From NCBI GenBank assembly GCA_030695415.1, contig JAUYQZ010000023.1:34412-98411 (forward strand): a stretch of 64,000 nucleotides of DNA, written 5' to 3'. Source of the stretch: Hylemonella sp. Its GTDB lineage: Bacteria > Pseudomonadota > Gammaproteobacteria > Burkholderiales > Burkholderiaceae_C. Made by a program: the position numbers and the translations under genes. Below the pieces are notes generated by a model. The model had not been told where the DNA came from and did not search any database. It saw nothing but the letters and a program-made list of their open reading frames with translations. Positions 19,038 through 27,821 of this stretch are shown piece after piece. The stretch's first letter is position 1; every line of letters starts with the position of its first letter.

Positions 19038-20606
19038 ATGGCCGACATACCGCTAGATACCGATCCACCGGCTGTGGCGCAACCGGCACAGCCGGTGGTG
19101 CACCTGGACGCGCTGCCTCCCGGCACGCGCCTGGCTGAGTTCGAACTGCAGGATCTGCTGGGGGTGGGCGGCTTTGGTCTGGTCTACCGCGCCTACGACC
19201 ACTCCTTGCACCGCACAGTGGCCATCAAGGAGTACATGCCGTCGGCCCTGGCCGCGCGCCAGAGTGGCCTGTTGCTGTCGATCCGCTCCTCGGCCGACCA
19301 GGCCACCTTCCAGACCGGGCTGAAGTCCTTCGTCGCCGAGGCCCGCCTGTTGGCGCAGTTTGATCATCCCTCTCTGGTCAAGGTCTACCGCTTCTGGGAA
19401 GCCAACAACACGGCCTACATGGTCATGCCCCTTTACAGCGGCATGACGCTCAAGCAGGCGCGCGCCCAGATGCCTGCGCCTCCCCCCGAGGACTGGCTGC
19501 GCACCATGCTGTGGTCCATCCTGCAGGCCCTGCAGGTACTGCACGAGCACGACACCCTGCACCGCGACGTTTCGCCCGACAACATCTTCCTGCAGGACGT
19601 GGGGCCGCCGGTGCTGCTGGACCTGGGCGCGGCGCGGCGCGCCATCAGCGACAGGTCGCGCAAACTGACCGCCGTCCTCAAGGTCAACTACGCTCCGATC
19701 GAGCAGTATGCCGAGGCCGATGACCTGAAGCAGGGGGCCTGGACCGACCTCTACGCTCTGGCGGCCGTGGTTTACGGCTGCCTGCGCAACGACCCGCCAC
19801 TGCCTGCCACGACGCGTGTGGTGAGCGACAGCATGCCTTCGGTTCGTGACGTGGCGCATACGGTGAAAGAGCATTTCGGTCACGCGTACTCGGATGCTTT
19901 TGTTCAGACCATCAGCCATGCCCTGTCGGTGCAGCCGGCCGAGAGGCAGCAAAGTGTTCCCGAATTCGTCCGGGAGATGGGCCTGCAGGCGCCGGCCGGG
20001 CTGGGCAAGTTCGACTGGCGTTCCGCACTCGGTGTCGATCTGCTGCCGGATCGGGAGGATTCGTCGCGGTTGCCATGGCAGACCCAGCCTCAGACCGTGT
20101 CTCAGGCCGTGTCTCAGACCGCCGTGCCGGTCGCGTCCACCCCTCCCGCAAGGCACCGACGGGGTCGTTCCTGGGGTGTGATGGCTGTGGCCGCCCTGCT
20201 GGCTGCCATGGGGCTGTACTGGGGGCTGTCCGACGAGGCGACGATGGTGGCCGCGCCGGAGCCGGCTCCCATGCCGGCACCCGTCGTGTCCCGGGCGCCT
20301 GCGCCTGAGCCGGCGGCATCCGACCCTGCGGACCCCGGGCCTGTCGCAGGCCAGCCGGAGGGCCCGGCGCCGACGGATGAGGTTCGCAGCGCTCCTGCCC
20401 CCGTGGCCAAAACCGACAGACTGGCACCGGCTGCCCGGCCCGTCGCGCGGGCGCCGAAACCGCCTGGCCCCAAGCCATTGTGTGCGGACGCTAACTTTTT
20501 TTCCCAGCCTCTGTGCCTGTTTCGGGAATGCCTGAAGAAAGAGAACCTCAATCATCCGGTCTGTGTTGAAAGCCGCCGAAGCACGGCCACTCAGCCATCG
20601 CCCTGA
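19038..20606 (+). CDS. Membrane-anchored Ser/Thr protein kinase with twin-Cys periplasmic tail (kinase 2)
   Basis: This 522-residue tandem paralog of kinase 1 keeps the same order: kinase domain (GVGGFGLVYRAYD, VAIKEYMP, HRDVSPDN, DLGAARRAI), one membrane segment (WGVMAVAALLAAMGLYWGL), Ala/Pro-rich linker and a tail with C-x10-C-x4-C-x10-C. The tail opens CADANFFSQPLC and ends CVESRRS. The kinase domains look about 80% identical by eye, while linkers have diverged completely. The tail is therefore selected, not merely inherited. The 18942-19037 gap holds no terminator, so read-through from kinase 1 is possible. A GTG at 19020 is an alternative start. Confidence 0.88.
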   Translation: MADIPLDTDPPAVAQPAQPVVHLDALPPGTRLAEFELQDLLGVGGFGLVYRAYDHSLHRTVAIKEYMPSALAARQSGLLLSIRSSADQATFQTGLKSFVAEARLLAQFDHPSLVKVYRFWEANNTAYMVMPLYSGMTLKQARAQMPAPPPEDWLRTMLWSILQALQVLHEHDTLHRDVSPDNIFLQDVGPPVLLDLGAARRAISDRSRKLTAVLKVNYAPIEQYAEADDLKQGAWTDLYALAAVVYGCLRNDPPLPATTRVVSDSMPSVRDVAHTVKEHFGHAYSDAFVQTISHALSVQPAERQQSVPEFVREMGLQAPAGLGKFDWRSALGVDLLPDREDSSRLPWQTQPQTVSQAVSQTAVPVASTPPARHRRGRSWGVMAVAALLAAMGLYWGLSDEATMVAAPEPAPMPAPVVSRAPAPEPAASDPADPGPVAGQPEGPAPTDEVRSAPAPVAKTDRLAPAARPVARAPKPPGPKPLCADANFFSQPLCLFRECLKKENLNHPVCVESRRSTATQPSP

Positions 20607-20639
20607 GCCGGACCTTTTCCTGCGAAGCGCCATTGTTTG

Positions 20640-20645
20640 TATAAT
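20640..20645 (+). promoter_or_regulatory. -10 element of the rplM-rpsI operon
   Basis: A perfect TATAAT lies in TTTGTATAATGGCAGG, 124 bases before rplM. The -35 region (TTCCTG at 20617-20622, 17-bp spacer) is weak. This leaves a ~115-base leader before the L13 ATG, long enough for autoregulation by the ribosomal protein, but no known leader fold was recognised. Confidence 0.55.
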
Positions 20646-20769
20646 GGCAGGCTTCGCAGCGCTTTTGTGGCCCCGCGGCGAAGGCTTCCATACCACCTAA
20701 GAGATTCCCAACAGAGGAAAACCGACCGTGGAAAAGGGCTGCCCAAACCCTCTTTTGAAGAGAAAACTC

Positions 20770-21201
20770 ATGACCAAAACGATCAGCGCAAAACCCGCTG
20801 ACGTGAAGCACGAGTGGTTTGTGATTGACGCGACCGACAAGGTCCTCGGACGAGTAGCCAGCGAAGTTGCTCTCCGTTTGCGCGGCAAACACAAGGCCAT
20901 TTACACGCCTCACGTCGATACCGGTGACTTCATCGTCATCATCAACGCAGCCAAGCTGCGCGTGACCGGTACCAAGGACCTCGACAAGATTTACTACCGC
21001 CACTCCGGTTTCCCCGGCGGTATCTACGCGACCAACTTCCGCGACATGCAGGCCAAGCACCCTGGCCGCGCACTCGAGAAGGCTGTCAAGGGCATGCTGC
21101 CCAAGGGCCCGCTCGGTTACGCCATGATCAAGAAGCTCAAGGTGTACGGTGGTGCTGAGCACCCGCACACCGCCCAGCAACCCCAAGTGTTGGCAATCTA
21201 A
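20770..21201 (+). CDS. rplM: 50S ribosomal protein L13
   Basis: The 143-residue protein starts [20 protein letters not shown] and has the L13 core [30 protein letters not shown] and [10 protein letters not shown]. Length matches the family (142). An in-frame ATG-like extension upstream (from 20728) is not part of L13. It is followed after 11 bp by rpsI, the universal L13-S9 pair. Confidence 0.97.
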   Translation: MTKTISAKPADVKHEWFVIDATDKVLGRVASEVALRLRGKHKAIYTPHVDTGDFIVIINAAKLRVTGTKDLDKIYYRHSGFPGGIYATNFRDMQAKHPGRALEKAVKGMLPKGPLGYAMIKKLKVYGGAEHPHTAQQPQVLAI

Positions 21202-21212
21202 GGAGCCTTGAG

Positions 21213-21605
21213 ATGATTGGTGAATGGAACAATGGCACCGGCCGTCGCAAGTCCAGCGTCGCCCGCGTGTTTCTGAAAAAAGGCACCGGCAAGATCACGG
21301 TCAACGGCAAGGATATCCAGGAATATTTCGGCCGCGAAACCTCGATCATGATTGCCAAGCAGCCGCTCTTGCTGACCAACCACGGCGAAACCTTCGACGT
21401 GCAGGTCAATGTGCACGGTGGCGGTGAGTCCGGTCAGGCCGGCGCGACCCGCCACGGCATCACGCGTGCCCTGATCGACTACGACGCATCGCTCAAGCCC
21501 ACCTTGTCGCAAGCCGGCTTCGTGACTCGCGATGCTCGCGAGGTCGAGCGTAAGAAGGTCGGCCTGCACTCTGCACGCCGTCGCAAGCAGTTCAGCAAGC
21601 GTTAA
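21213..21605 (+). CDS. rpsI: 30S ribosomal protein S9
   Basis: The 130-residue protein shows [19 protein letters not shown], the [19 protein letters not shown] core and the conserved basic C-terminus RRRKQFSKR, whose tail contacts tRNA in the P site. AAGGAG precedes the ATG. It ends the operon before a strong intrinsic terminator at 21648. Confidence 0.97.
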   Translation: MIGEWNNGTGRRKSSVARVFLKKGTGKITVNGKDIQEYFGRETSIMIAKQPLLLTNHGETFDVQVNVHGGGESGQAGATRHGITRALIDYDASLKPTLSQAGFVTRDAREVERKKVGLHSARRRKQFSKR

Positions 21606-21647
21606 GCCTGCATGTTGCCCGCAAGGGCAACAATCTGTTGCAAAACC

Positions 21648-21686
21648 GGGGCCGCCAGGATGGAAATTCTGGCGGCCCTTGTTATT
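21648..21686 (+). terminator. Intrinsic terminator of rplM-rpsI
   Basis: GGGGCCGCCAG pairs with CTGGCGGCCCT through an 11-bp stem (one G-U pair) around a 10-base loop and is followed by TGTTATTGT. A smaller perfect hairpin GTTGCCC-GCAA-GGGCAAC sits just upstream at 21614-21631. Confidence 0.75.
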
Positions 21687-21709
21687 GTGGCTGCTAGACT
21701 CGTCCGCTT

Positions 21710-22438
21710 ATGCGATTGCGACTGCTCCTCCGCCGCCTGACAGTCAGCGCCCCGCGCATGTCCGTGCGCAGTGCTCTGCCCTGGCCCTTTCGCTGGGTCG
21801 GTGCCGCGGTGGTGCTTGGCTTTTGCGCGGCCATCGGCCTCTGGGCTTTCGAGTTTGGCAAGGAGATTGCCGGTATCGACGACGGGCGTATCGAGTACCT
21901 CGCGCGGCTGGAGCGCGACGTGGCCGACCTTCAGCGCAGCCTGGATGGCACGAAGGAGGAGCGCGACAAGGCGCTGGCCCTGGCCAATACCTCGACCACG
22001 CTGATGACGGCGGAGAAGTCGGCCCAGGAGCGACTCTCCGCACTGAACAAGCAACTCGAAGTCGATAACCAACGCCTGCGCGACGATCTCGGCTTCTTCG
22101 AGAAGCTCATTCCCACCGTGGGCACGGAAGCCCTCGCCATCCGCGGGCTGCAGGCCGAGGTGCAGGATGGGCGCCAGGTCAAGTGGCAGGTGCTGGTGAT
22201 CCAGCCCCTGAAGAACGCCCCGGAATTCTCGGGCCGGCTGGAGATCAGTTTCTCCGGCCTTCAGGCCGGCCGGCCTTGGGCCGCAACCTTGCCCGGGGGG
22301 CCGCAAACGATTAAGCTGCGCCAGTATGCGCGCGCGGAGGGGGTGTTTGACCTGCCGCCCCAGACCCTGCTCAAGGTGGTCAGCGTCAAAGTCATGGACG
22401 GCACCATGGTCAAGGCCGTGCAGTCGATCAAGTTGTAA
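21710..22438 (+). CDS. Membrane-anchored coiled-coil protein, DUF6776-like
   Basis: The 242-residue protein has a basic N-terminus, one membrane segment at about residues 27-46 (WVGAAVVLGFCAAIGLWAFEF) and a coiled coil at ~60-125 (heptad-rich RLERDVADLQRSLDG, then KQLEVDNQRLRDDL). A C-terminal beta-rich periplasmic domain follows. The family is conserved next to bactofilin and erpA in Burkholderiales. It is encoded 24 bp before the bactofilin gene, so a role in positioning or anchoring the bactofilin scaffold is a reasonable inference, not shown. Confidence 0.7.
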   Translation: MRLRLLLRRLTVSAPRMSVRSALPWPFRWVGAAVVLGFCAAIGLWAFEFGKEIAGIDDGRIEYLARLERDVADLQRSLDGTKEERDKALALANTSTTLMTAEKSAQERLSALNKQLEVDNQRLRDDLGFFEKLIPTVGTEALAIRGLQAEVQDGRQVKWQVLVIQPLKNAPEFSGRLEISFSGLQAGRPWAATLPGGPQTIKLRQYARAEGVFDLPPQTLLKVVSVKVMDGTMVKAVQSIKL

Positions 22439-22462
22439 ACAAGGTCTGATGGGGAAAACCAG

Positions 22463-22858
22463 ATGTTCAGCAAGAAAAAGCAGCCCGCCATTCGCAGCCT
22501 GATCGCTGATGGCAACCACATCGAAGGGCATGTTCATTTCACCGACGGCCTGCGAGTCGATGGCTCGGTGGTGGGTGACGTGCGGTCCGGTGAGGACAAG
22601 AACAGCATCCTGGTGATTTCCGAAACCGCCTCGGTCACGGGCGAGGTGCACGCCGACCACGTCATCATCAATGGCTCGGTCAAGGGGCCGGTGTATGCCC
22701 GTCGCATGCTGGAACTGCAGCCCAAGGCGCGGATCGAGGGCGATGTCTATTACACGGCCCTGGAAATGCACCAGGGCGCCATCATCGCCGGCCTGCTGCG
22801 CCCGACGCCGGCCATGATGGAGGAAAAGCCCACACTGAAGCTGGCGGCAAATAACTGA
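22463..22858 (+). CDS. Bactofilin (polymer-forming cytoskeletal protein)
   Basis: The 131-residue protein is a short bactofilin: GNHIEGHVHFTDGLRVDGSV, then repeated beta-helix turns (ASVTGEVHADHVIINGSVKG, ARIEGDVYY). A short hydrophobic-basic N-terminus and flexible C-terminus flank it. Bactofilins polymerise without nucleotide into filaments on the inner membrane and help place cell-wall enzymes or polar structures. A peptidoglycan peptidase (24415) and AnmK lie close by, which fits a cell-envelope theme. Confidence 0.9.
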   Translation: MFSKKKQPAIRSLIADGNHIEGHVHFTDGLRVDGSVVGDVRSGEDKNSILVISETASVTGEVHADHVIINGSVKGPVYARRMLELQPKARIEGDVYYTALEMHQGAIIAGLLRPTPAMMEEKPTLKLAANN

Positions 22859-22884
22859 GGCCTGAATTCCCGAGCAGACTGGTG

Positions 22885-22890
22885 TACTAT
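22885..22890 (+). promoter_or_regulatory. Possible -10 element of erpA
   Basis: TACTAT with CTGAAT 17 bp upstream (22862-22867) lies in the 62-bp gap before erpA. TTGGAG (22909-22914) is the ribosome binding site. No IscR-type site was recognised. Confidence 0.3.
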
Positions 22891-22920
22891 TAACCTAGCT
22901 TGTTTTTCTTGGAGTCTTCC

Positions 22921-23286
22921 ATGAGCGCCGTTGCCGAATCCATCCAGACCGAGATGCCCTCCCCCATCCTCTTCACCGACAGCGCTGCGGCCAAGGTGGC
23001 CGACCTGATTGCTGAGGAAGGTAACCCCGACCTCAAGCTGCGCGTCTTCGTGCAAGGCGGCGGTTGTTCGGGCTTCCAGTATGGCTTCACCTTCGACGAA
23101 GTGGCCAACGAGGACGACACCACCATGACCAAGAATGGCGTGTCCCTGCTGATCGATGCCATGAGCTACCAGTACCTGCTGGGGGCCGAGATCGACTACA
23201 AGGAAGACCTGCAAGGCGCCCAGTTCGTGATCAAGAACCCCAATGCCAGCAGCAGCTGTGGCTGCGGCTCGTCCTTCTCTGTCTAA
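22921..23286 (+). CDS. erpA: Iron-sulfur cluster insertion protein ErpA
   Basis: The 121-residue A-type carrier has the three cluster-binding cysteines Cys49 ([11 protein letters not shown]), Cys113 and Cys115 ([11 protein letters not shown]). It delivers [Fe-S] clusters to client enzymes such as IspG/IspH. The A-type pattern [18 protein letters not shown] at the N-terminus and length (114-125) fit. ATG 22921 follows TTGGAG. Its stop overlaps the anmK stop on the opposite strand by two bases. Confidence 0.95.
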   Translation: MSAVAESIQTEMPSPILFTDSAAAKVADLIAEEGNPDLKLRVFVQGGGCSGFQYGFTFDEVANEDDTTMTKNGVSLLIDAMSYQYLLGAEIDYKEDLQGAQFVIKNPNASSSCGCGSSFSV

Positions 23287-24407
23287 GCGCGGTCCCCGGC
23301 TCCGGCCGGGTAGATCGCACCCAGCACACGGGCGCCTCGGGCGCCCGTGACGCTTTGCAGGCTGCCGGTTTCGCGGTGCAGCGACTTGCGCGCCAGCCAT
23401 GCAAAGGCGGCTGCTTCCACCTGCAGCGGCGGCAGGCCCTGTTGCTCTGACGAGGTCACCTCCAACGCTGGCAGATAGGCCTGCAGGCGATGCATCAGGT
23501 ACAGGTTGAGGGCGCCCCCACCGCAGACGATCAGGCGATGGCTTCCCGCCGCATGGCGCAGCACATCGGCGGCACACACGCGGGCGGTCAACTCGGTGAG
23601 CGTGGCCTGCACATCCTCGGCAGGCAGGGCTTCGAAGCTCACCAGCCGCTGTTCCAGCCAGGCGGGGTTGAACAGGTCGCGCCCACTGCTTTTGGGCGCG
23701 GGCAGGGCGAAATACGGCTCCTGCAGCAGCTGCTGGAGTAGTCCGGGGTGAGAGCGCCCGCTGGCCGCCCAGCTGCCCTCGTCGTCATACGGCCGACCGG
23801 TATGCCGCCGGCACCACGCGTCCATCAGCGCGTTGCCTGGCCCGCAGTCCCAGCCCAGCACCGCGTTGTCGCGAAGCACCGAGAGATTGGAAATGCCGCC
23901 GATATTGAGCACCGCTACGGTCTGGCCTGCTTGGCCGAACAGGGCCTGATGGAAAGCCGGCACCAGTGGGGCCCCTTGGCCGCCGGCGGCCAGGTCGCGG
24001 CTGCGGAAATCGGCCACGACTGTGATGCCGCTGAGCTCCGCCAGCAGGGCCGGGTTATTGAGTTGGAGGGTGTAGCCGGTGCCGTCGAAGGCGCCGGGGC
24101 GATGCCGAACGGTCTGGCCATGGGCGCCGATAGCCGAAATGGCGCTGGCTGGCAGATTGGCGCCGCGCAGCAGCTCATCCACGACCTGGGCGTACAGGCG
24201 GCTGAGCGCATTGGCGGCCAGGGCGGCGCGGTGCAGTTCGTTATCGCCCGGACTGTTCAATGCCAGCAGTTCGGCGGCCAGGTCCGCCGGGAAGGGGCAA
24301 TAGGCGTGCTGCAGGACGCGAGTTTGGGCCGCCTCGCAAAGGGCCAGCACACCATCCACACCGTCCAGCGAGGTGCCGGACATCAGGCCGATATAGCGCT
24401 CGGACAT
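23283..24407 (-). CDS. anmK: Anhydro-N-acetylmuramic acid kinase
   Basis: The 374-residue enzyme phosphorylates and opens 1,6-anhydro-MurNAc released in peptidoglycan turnover, giving MurNAc-6-phosphate. Recognised by [19 protein letters not shown] at the N-terminus, [42 protein letters not shown] and [14 protein letters not shown]. Length matches E. coli AnmK (369). It lies 7 bp downstream of the M23 peptidase gene, forming a cell-wall turnover pair. Confidence 0.95.
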   Translation of the reverse strand: MSERYIGLMSGTSLDGVDGVLALCEAAQTRVLQHAYCPFPADLAAELLALNSPGDNELHRAALAANALSRLYAQVVDELLRGANLPASAISAIGAHGQTVRHRPGAFDGTGYTLQLNNPALLAELSGITVVADFRSRDLAAGGQGAPLVPAFHQALFGQAGQTVAVLNIGGISNLSVLRDNAVLGWDCGPGNALMDAWCRRHTGRPYDDEGSWAASGRSHPGLLQQLLQEPYFALPAPKSSGRDLFNPAWLEQRLVSFEALPAEDVQATLTELTARVCAADVLRHAAGSHRLIVCGGGALNLYLMHRLQAYLPALEVTSSEQQGLPPLQVEAAAFAWLARKSLHRETGSLQSVTGARGARVLGAIYPAGAGDRA

Positions 24408-24414
24408 GCCGGGT

Positions 24415-25815
24415 TCAGCGCACCGCCAGCAACTGTGCGGCCGCCAGCTGCTGGCGTGTCACGGCGGCCAGACGGTTGAAGACCGGGCGGGCGGCGGGCG
24501 AAACGGGAATGGATTCGCTGTTGCGTGCAATCGCCAGAGGGTTCTGGTGTTTGCCGTTGATGCGGAATTCGTAGTGCAGATGAGGGCCGGTGGCCCAACC
24601 GGTGGCACCGACCGCACCGATGTTCTGGCCCTGTTCGACGCGCTGGCCGCTGCGCACGGCAATGCGACTCAGGTGAGCGTAGACCGTGACATGGTTGTTG
24701 CGGTGGCGGACAAAGACCACATTGCCGAAGCCGCCCTGGACACCGGAAAACTCGACCACACCGTCGCCCACGCTGCGCACCGGGGTGCCGGTGGGGGCGG
24801 CGTAATCAACGCCCAGGTGGGCGGTCCACTTGTTAAGGATGGGATGGAAGCGCATCTTGAAGCCGCTCGTTACCCGTGAGAACGCCAGTGGCGAGGCCAG
24901 ATAGGCGCGCTTGAGGCTCTGGCCCTCCAACGAGTAGTAGCCGCTGCGTCCCTGGGTTCGCGTGGGACGGCCTTCCTCGACGGGTTGGGGGTTGGCTGCC
25001 GTGGGTTCCTGGAACCACATGGCTTGGTAGGCCTTGCCACCGTTGACGAATTCGGCACTGAGGACGCGCCCGGCGCGCAGGGGCTCGCCGTCGCCTTCGA
25101 GCACCTCATAGACGACCGAGTAACGGTCACCCTTGCGCAATTCCCGATGGAAGTCGATGTCCCCGGAGAAGATCTCGGCGATCTGGATCGCCACGGCGTC
25201 GGGGATGCCCGCCTCGTCGGCTGAGCCGAACAGCGAGCTGTCGATGGTGGCACTGGCGATGCGGATGGAGGCGGTGAGTGGCGCGGTCTCCAGCCGGGAT
25301 CTGAACGTGTTGCCCGATTTCTCGATCACCAGCCGCTTGAAGCTGCCGTCGTCATCCGGGCTCCAGCGCGCGATCAGCTTGAGCAGGGTGTTGCGCTCGC
25401 TGGCCTCGGCGCTCAGGTGGCGCCCGGTGCGTCCGAGCAGGTGGCGATGGGCCAGGGCGTCGCGGCGCAGGAAGTCCGCCGCAGGCGGATCGTCCATGCC
25501 AAGGCGGCGCAACAGGGTGTCGGCGGTATCGTTGGCGCGCGAGGTATCCGAGCGGTAAAGGCTGTAGCGGTGAAGATCGAGGGCCGAGGCCTGTTCCTCC
25601 AGCGGCAGGGGCGCGACGGCTTCACTGACTTCGCGCACGGGCAACTTCGCGACATCAGGCGCCAGAGTCACGACGGCGGCCGCCAGAGCGTAGGCGCCGC
25701 CGCCGAGCAAGGCCAGGGAAACCAGGGCTGTCGTCAACCCGCGCCGGCGCTGATCAAGCACCTGGCGCATGGCGGCCAGGGTGTCGGTGAGGGCGGTGAG
25801 CAGTGTGGTCTTCAA
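24415..25815 (-). CDS. M23-family peptidoglycan DD-metallopeptidase
   Basis: The ~466-residue protein has an N-terminal membrane anchor (LTTALVSLALLGGGAYALAAAVV), an OapA/LysM-like middle region and a C-terminal LytM domain. The zinc motifs are HPILNKWTAHLGVDYAAPTG (H...HxxxD) and TGWATGPHLHYEF (HxH). Such enzymes cut peptidoglycan cross-bridges, or activate amidases when catalytic residues are lost; here they are intact. The start is uncertain: TTG 25815 gives LKTTLLTALTDTL, similar to relatives; ATG 25770 or GTG 25866 are alternatives. Divergent from tyrS, upstream of anmK. Confidence 0.85.
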   Translation of the reverse strand: MKTTLLTALTDTLAAMRQVLDQRRRGLTTALVSLALLGGGAYALAAAVVTLAPDVAKLPVREVSEAVAPLPLEEQASALDLHRYSLYRSDTSRANDTADTLLRRLGMDDPPAADFLRRDALAHRHLLGRTGRHLSAEASERNTLLKLIARWSPDDDGSFKRLVIEKSGNTFRSRLETAPLTASIRIASATIDSSLFGSADEAGIPDAVAIQIAEIFSGDIDFHRELRKGDRYSVVYEVLEGDGEPLRAGRVLSAEFVNGGKAYQAMWFQEPTAANPQPVEEGRPTRTQGRSGYYSLEGQSLKRAYLASPLAFSRVTSGFKMRFHPILNKWTAHLGVDYAAPTGTPVRSVGDGVVEFSGVQGGFGNVVFVRHRNNHVTVYAHLSRIAVRSGQRVEQGQNIGAVGATGWATGPHLHYEFRINGKHQNPLAIARNSESIPVSPAARPVFNRLAAVTRQQLAAAQLLAVR

Positions 25816-25935
25816 GGGGGCGGACCCAAGGTTAGCAAGCCGGGCCGGCTGGCCTTTCGGCGCCACTTAAAATCGTGGCCTCAGGGGTAGCCCCCAGTAT
25901 ATCGGCCCACCTCCGGGCCACAGCGAAAAATCTTT

Positions 25936-27186
25936 ATGAATCAAGCGTCTGTGTCGACTTTTCCCCTCACCGACCGGGTCCGCGAGGCACTCGCCGTGAC
26001 CCGGCGCGGCTGCGAAGAGTTGATCCCCGAAGCCGACTGGGTGCAGAAGCTGGCCCGCTCCGAGGCCACGGGCACGCCGCTGCGCATCAAACTGGGCCTG
26101 GACCCGACCGCGCCTGACATCCACATCGGCCACACGGTGGTGCTCAACAAGATGCGCCAGCTGCAGGACCTGGGGCATCAGGTGATCTTCCTGATTGGCG
26201 ATTTCACCAGCCTGATCGGCGACCCCTCGGGCCGCAACAGCACGCGCCCGCCGCTCACGCCCGAGCAGATCAAGGCCAACGCCGAGACCTACTACCGGCA
26301 GGCCAGCCTGGTGCTGGACCCGGCGAAAACCGAGATCCGCTACAACAGCGAATGGAGCCTGCCCCTGGGCTCCATGGGCATGATCCAGCTGGCGGCCAGG
26401 TACACGGTGGCGCGCATGATGGAGCGCAACGATTTCCACGATCGTTTCAAGGCCGGCACGCCGATCTCGGTGCACGAGTTCCTTTACCCGCTGATGCAGG
26501 GTTACGACTCGGTGGCACTCAAGAGCGACCTGGAACTCGGCGGCACCGACCAGAAATTCAACCTGCTGATGGGCCGGCACCTTCAGGCCGAATACGGCCA
26601 GGAGCCGCAGTGCATCCTGACCATGCCGCTTCTTGAAGGCCTGGACGGCGTGGACAAGATGTCCAAGTCCAAGAACAACTACATCGGCATCACCGAGGAG
26701 GCCAACAGCATGTTTGCCAAGGTGCTCTCGATCAGCGACGAGCTGATGTGGCGCTGGTACACCTTGCTGAGCTTCCGTTCCATGGCCGAGATCGAAAAGC
26801 TCAAGCTGGACGTGGCGCAGGGCCGCAATCCCAAGGATGCCAAGGTGCAGCTGGCCAAGGAGATCACGGCGCGCTTCCATTCAGCCGCCGCCGCCGATGC
26901 GGCCGAGCAGGATTTCATCAACCGCAGCAAGGGGGGCATCCCCGACGACGTCGAGGAACAGACCCTCACGCTGGAGGGCGGGCCGGTCGGCATGGCTGCG
27001 CTGCTCAAGCAGGCCGGCCTGGTGGCCTCGTCCGGCGAGGGCAACCGTCTGATCGAGGGCGGCGGTGTGCGCGTCGACGCCACAGTGGTCAGTGACAAGG
27101 GCCTGAAGCTTGGTGTTGGCACCTATGTCCTGCAGGTGGGCAAGCGCAAGTTCAAGAAAGTGACTCTGGTGTCGTCCGCGACCTGA
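25936..27186 (+). CDS. tyrS: Tyrosyl-tRNA synthetase
   Basis: The 416-residue class I synthetase carries [16 protein letters not shown] (HIGH motif, ~residues 63-66), [13 protein letters not shown] (KMSKS, ~242-246), [11 protein letters not shown] and a C-terminal S4 RNA-binding domain ([16 protein letters not shown]). It attaches tyrosine to tRNA-Tyr. The sequence type is the TyrZ-like group usual in betaproteobacteria. ATG 25936 lies in a 120-bp region divergent from the M23 gene. Confidence 0.95.
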   Translation: MNQASVSTFPLTDRVREALAVTRRGCEELIPEADWVQKLARSEATGTPLRIKLGLDPTAPDIHIGHTVVLNKMRQLQDLGHQVIFLIGDFTSLIGDPSGRNSTRPPLTPEQIKANAETYYRQASLVLDPAKTEIRYNSEWSLPLGSMGMIQLAARYTVARMMERNDFHDRFKAGTPISVHEFLYPLMQGYDSVALKSDLELGGTDQKFNLLMGRHLQAEYGQEPQCILTMPLLEGLDGVDKMSKSKNNYIGITEEANSMFAKVLSISDELMWRWYTLLSFRSMAEIEKLKLDVAQGRNPKDAKVQLAKEITARFHSAAAADAAEQDFINRSKGGIPDDVEEQTLTLEGGPVGMAALLKQAGLVASSGEGNRLIEGGGVRVDATVVSDKGLKLGVGTYVLQVGKRKFKKVTLVSSAT

Positions 27187-27187
27187 C

Positions 27188-27234
27188 TTGCCGACTCGCT
27201 GCTGGTGTGCTGCAATGCGCTTGCAGGTCGGCAA
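27188..27234 (+). repeat. Two-level inverted repeat after tyrS
   Basis: TTGCCGAC (27188-27195) pairs with GTCGGCAA (27227-27234), and an inner TGCAA-TGCGC-TTGCA hairpin sits at 27211-27225. No T-tract follows, so it is only a possible transcript end. The rest of the gap to 27317 shows no gene. Confidence 0.35.
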
Positions 27235-27317
27235 ACCGCCCCGGGTGCAAATAGGGTGCCGGGTATGCTGACGAAGGTGAAATAATTGCCAGATCATTTA
27301 AAGCAAGGTTGGGCGGC

Positions 27318-27800
27318 ATGGAATCGCAAGCGATATACCGAAAATCCGAGAAGGGGGCAGAAGCCATTGCCACCCGCGGCCATGGCGTGGGCGGCAAGCA
27401 GCGCATGCTGCTCATCCTCGTCGATGGCAAGAAAAACGTGGAAGAGTTGACCCGCCTGGCGGCCGGCATGGGCGAATCAGCCCAGTTGCTGCAGCAGCTG
27501 GCAGCAGGGGGCTTCATCGAAGCTGTACCCGGGGGCGGCGGCGCCGGCCCGACAGCCAACCAGGCCGTGCCAGCTGGGGGGGCGGGCCTGAGCAAGCTCA
27601 AGCCGCTGGCGACGCGCTTTCTGATCGAACTGATGGGTCCTCAGGCCGATGACCTGTGCCTCAGGATCGAGGCAGCCAAGGATATGCCCGAGTTCGTCGA
27701 GGCCGTGAGGCGTGCCTATTCCGTGGTGCGCGATGCCAAGGGCCAGGCCGCGGCCGACCGCTTCGGTGCAGACATCGAAGCACAGATGCCGGGGGCCTGA
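27318..27800 (+). CDS. Small cytosolic protein, paralog of the 218-673 gene
   Basis: The 160-residue protein opens MESQAIYRKSEKGAEAIATR and continues LLILVDGKKNVEELTRLAAG, the same pattern as the 218-673 protein. A Gly/Ala-rich linker and a helical C-terminal half (LATRFLIELMGPQADDLCLR) follow. The N-terminal part looks like a small winged-helix-type domain, judged only from its helix pattern. AAGG ten bases upstream supports ATG 27318 over the TTG at 27309. Function unknown; possibly regulatory. Confidence 0.65.
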   Translation: MESQAIYRKSEKGAEAIATRGHGVGGKQRMLLILVDGKKNVEELTRLAAGMGESAQLLQQLAAGGFIEAVPGGGGAGPTANQAVPAGGAGLSKLKPLATRFLIELMGPQADDLCLRIEAAKDMPEFVEAVRRAYSVVRDAKGQAAADRFGADIEAQMPGA

Positions 27801-27821
27801 GCGCTGAACACGTCCTCAGGC
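27795..27821. repeat. Inverted repeat between convergent genes
   Basis: GCCTGAG (27795-27801) and CTCAGGC (27815-27821) bracket the stop codons of the small protein and the M61 peptidase gene. It could form a hairpin in either transcript but has no T-tract. Confidence 0.3.
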
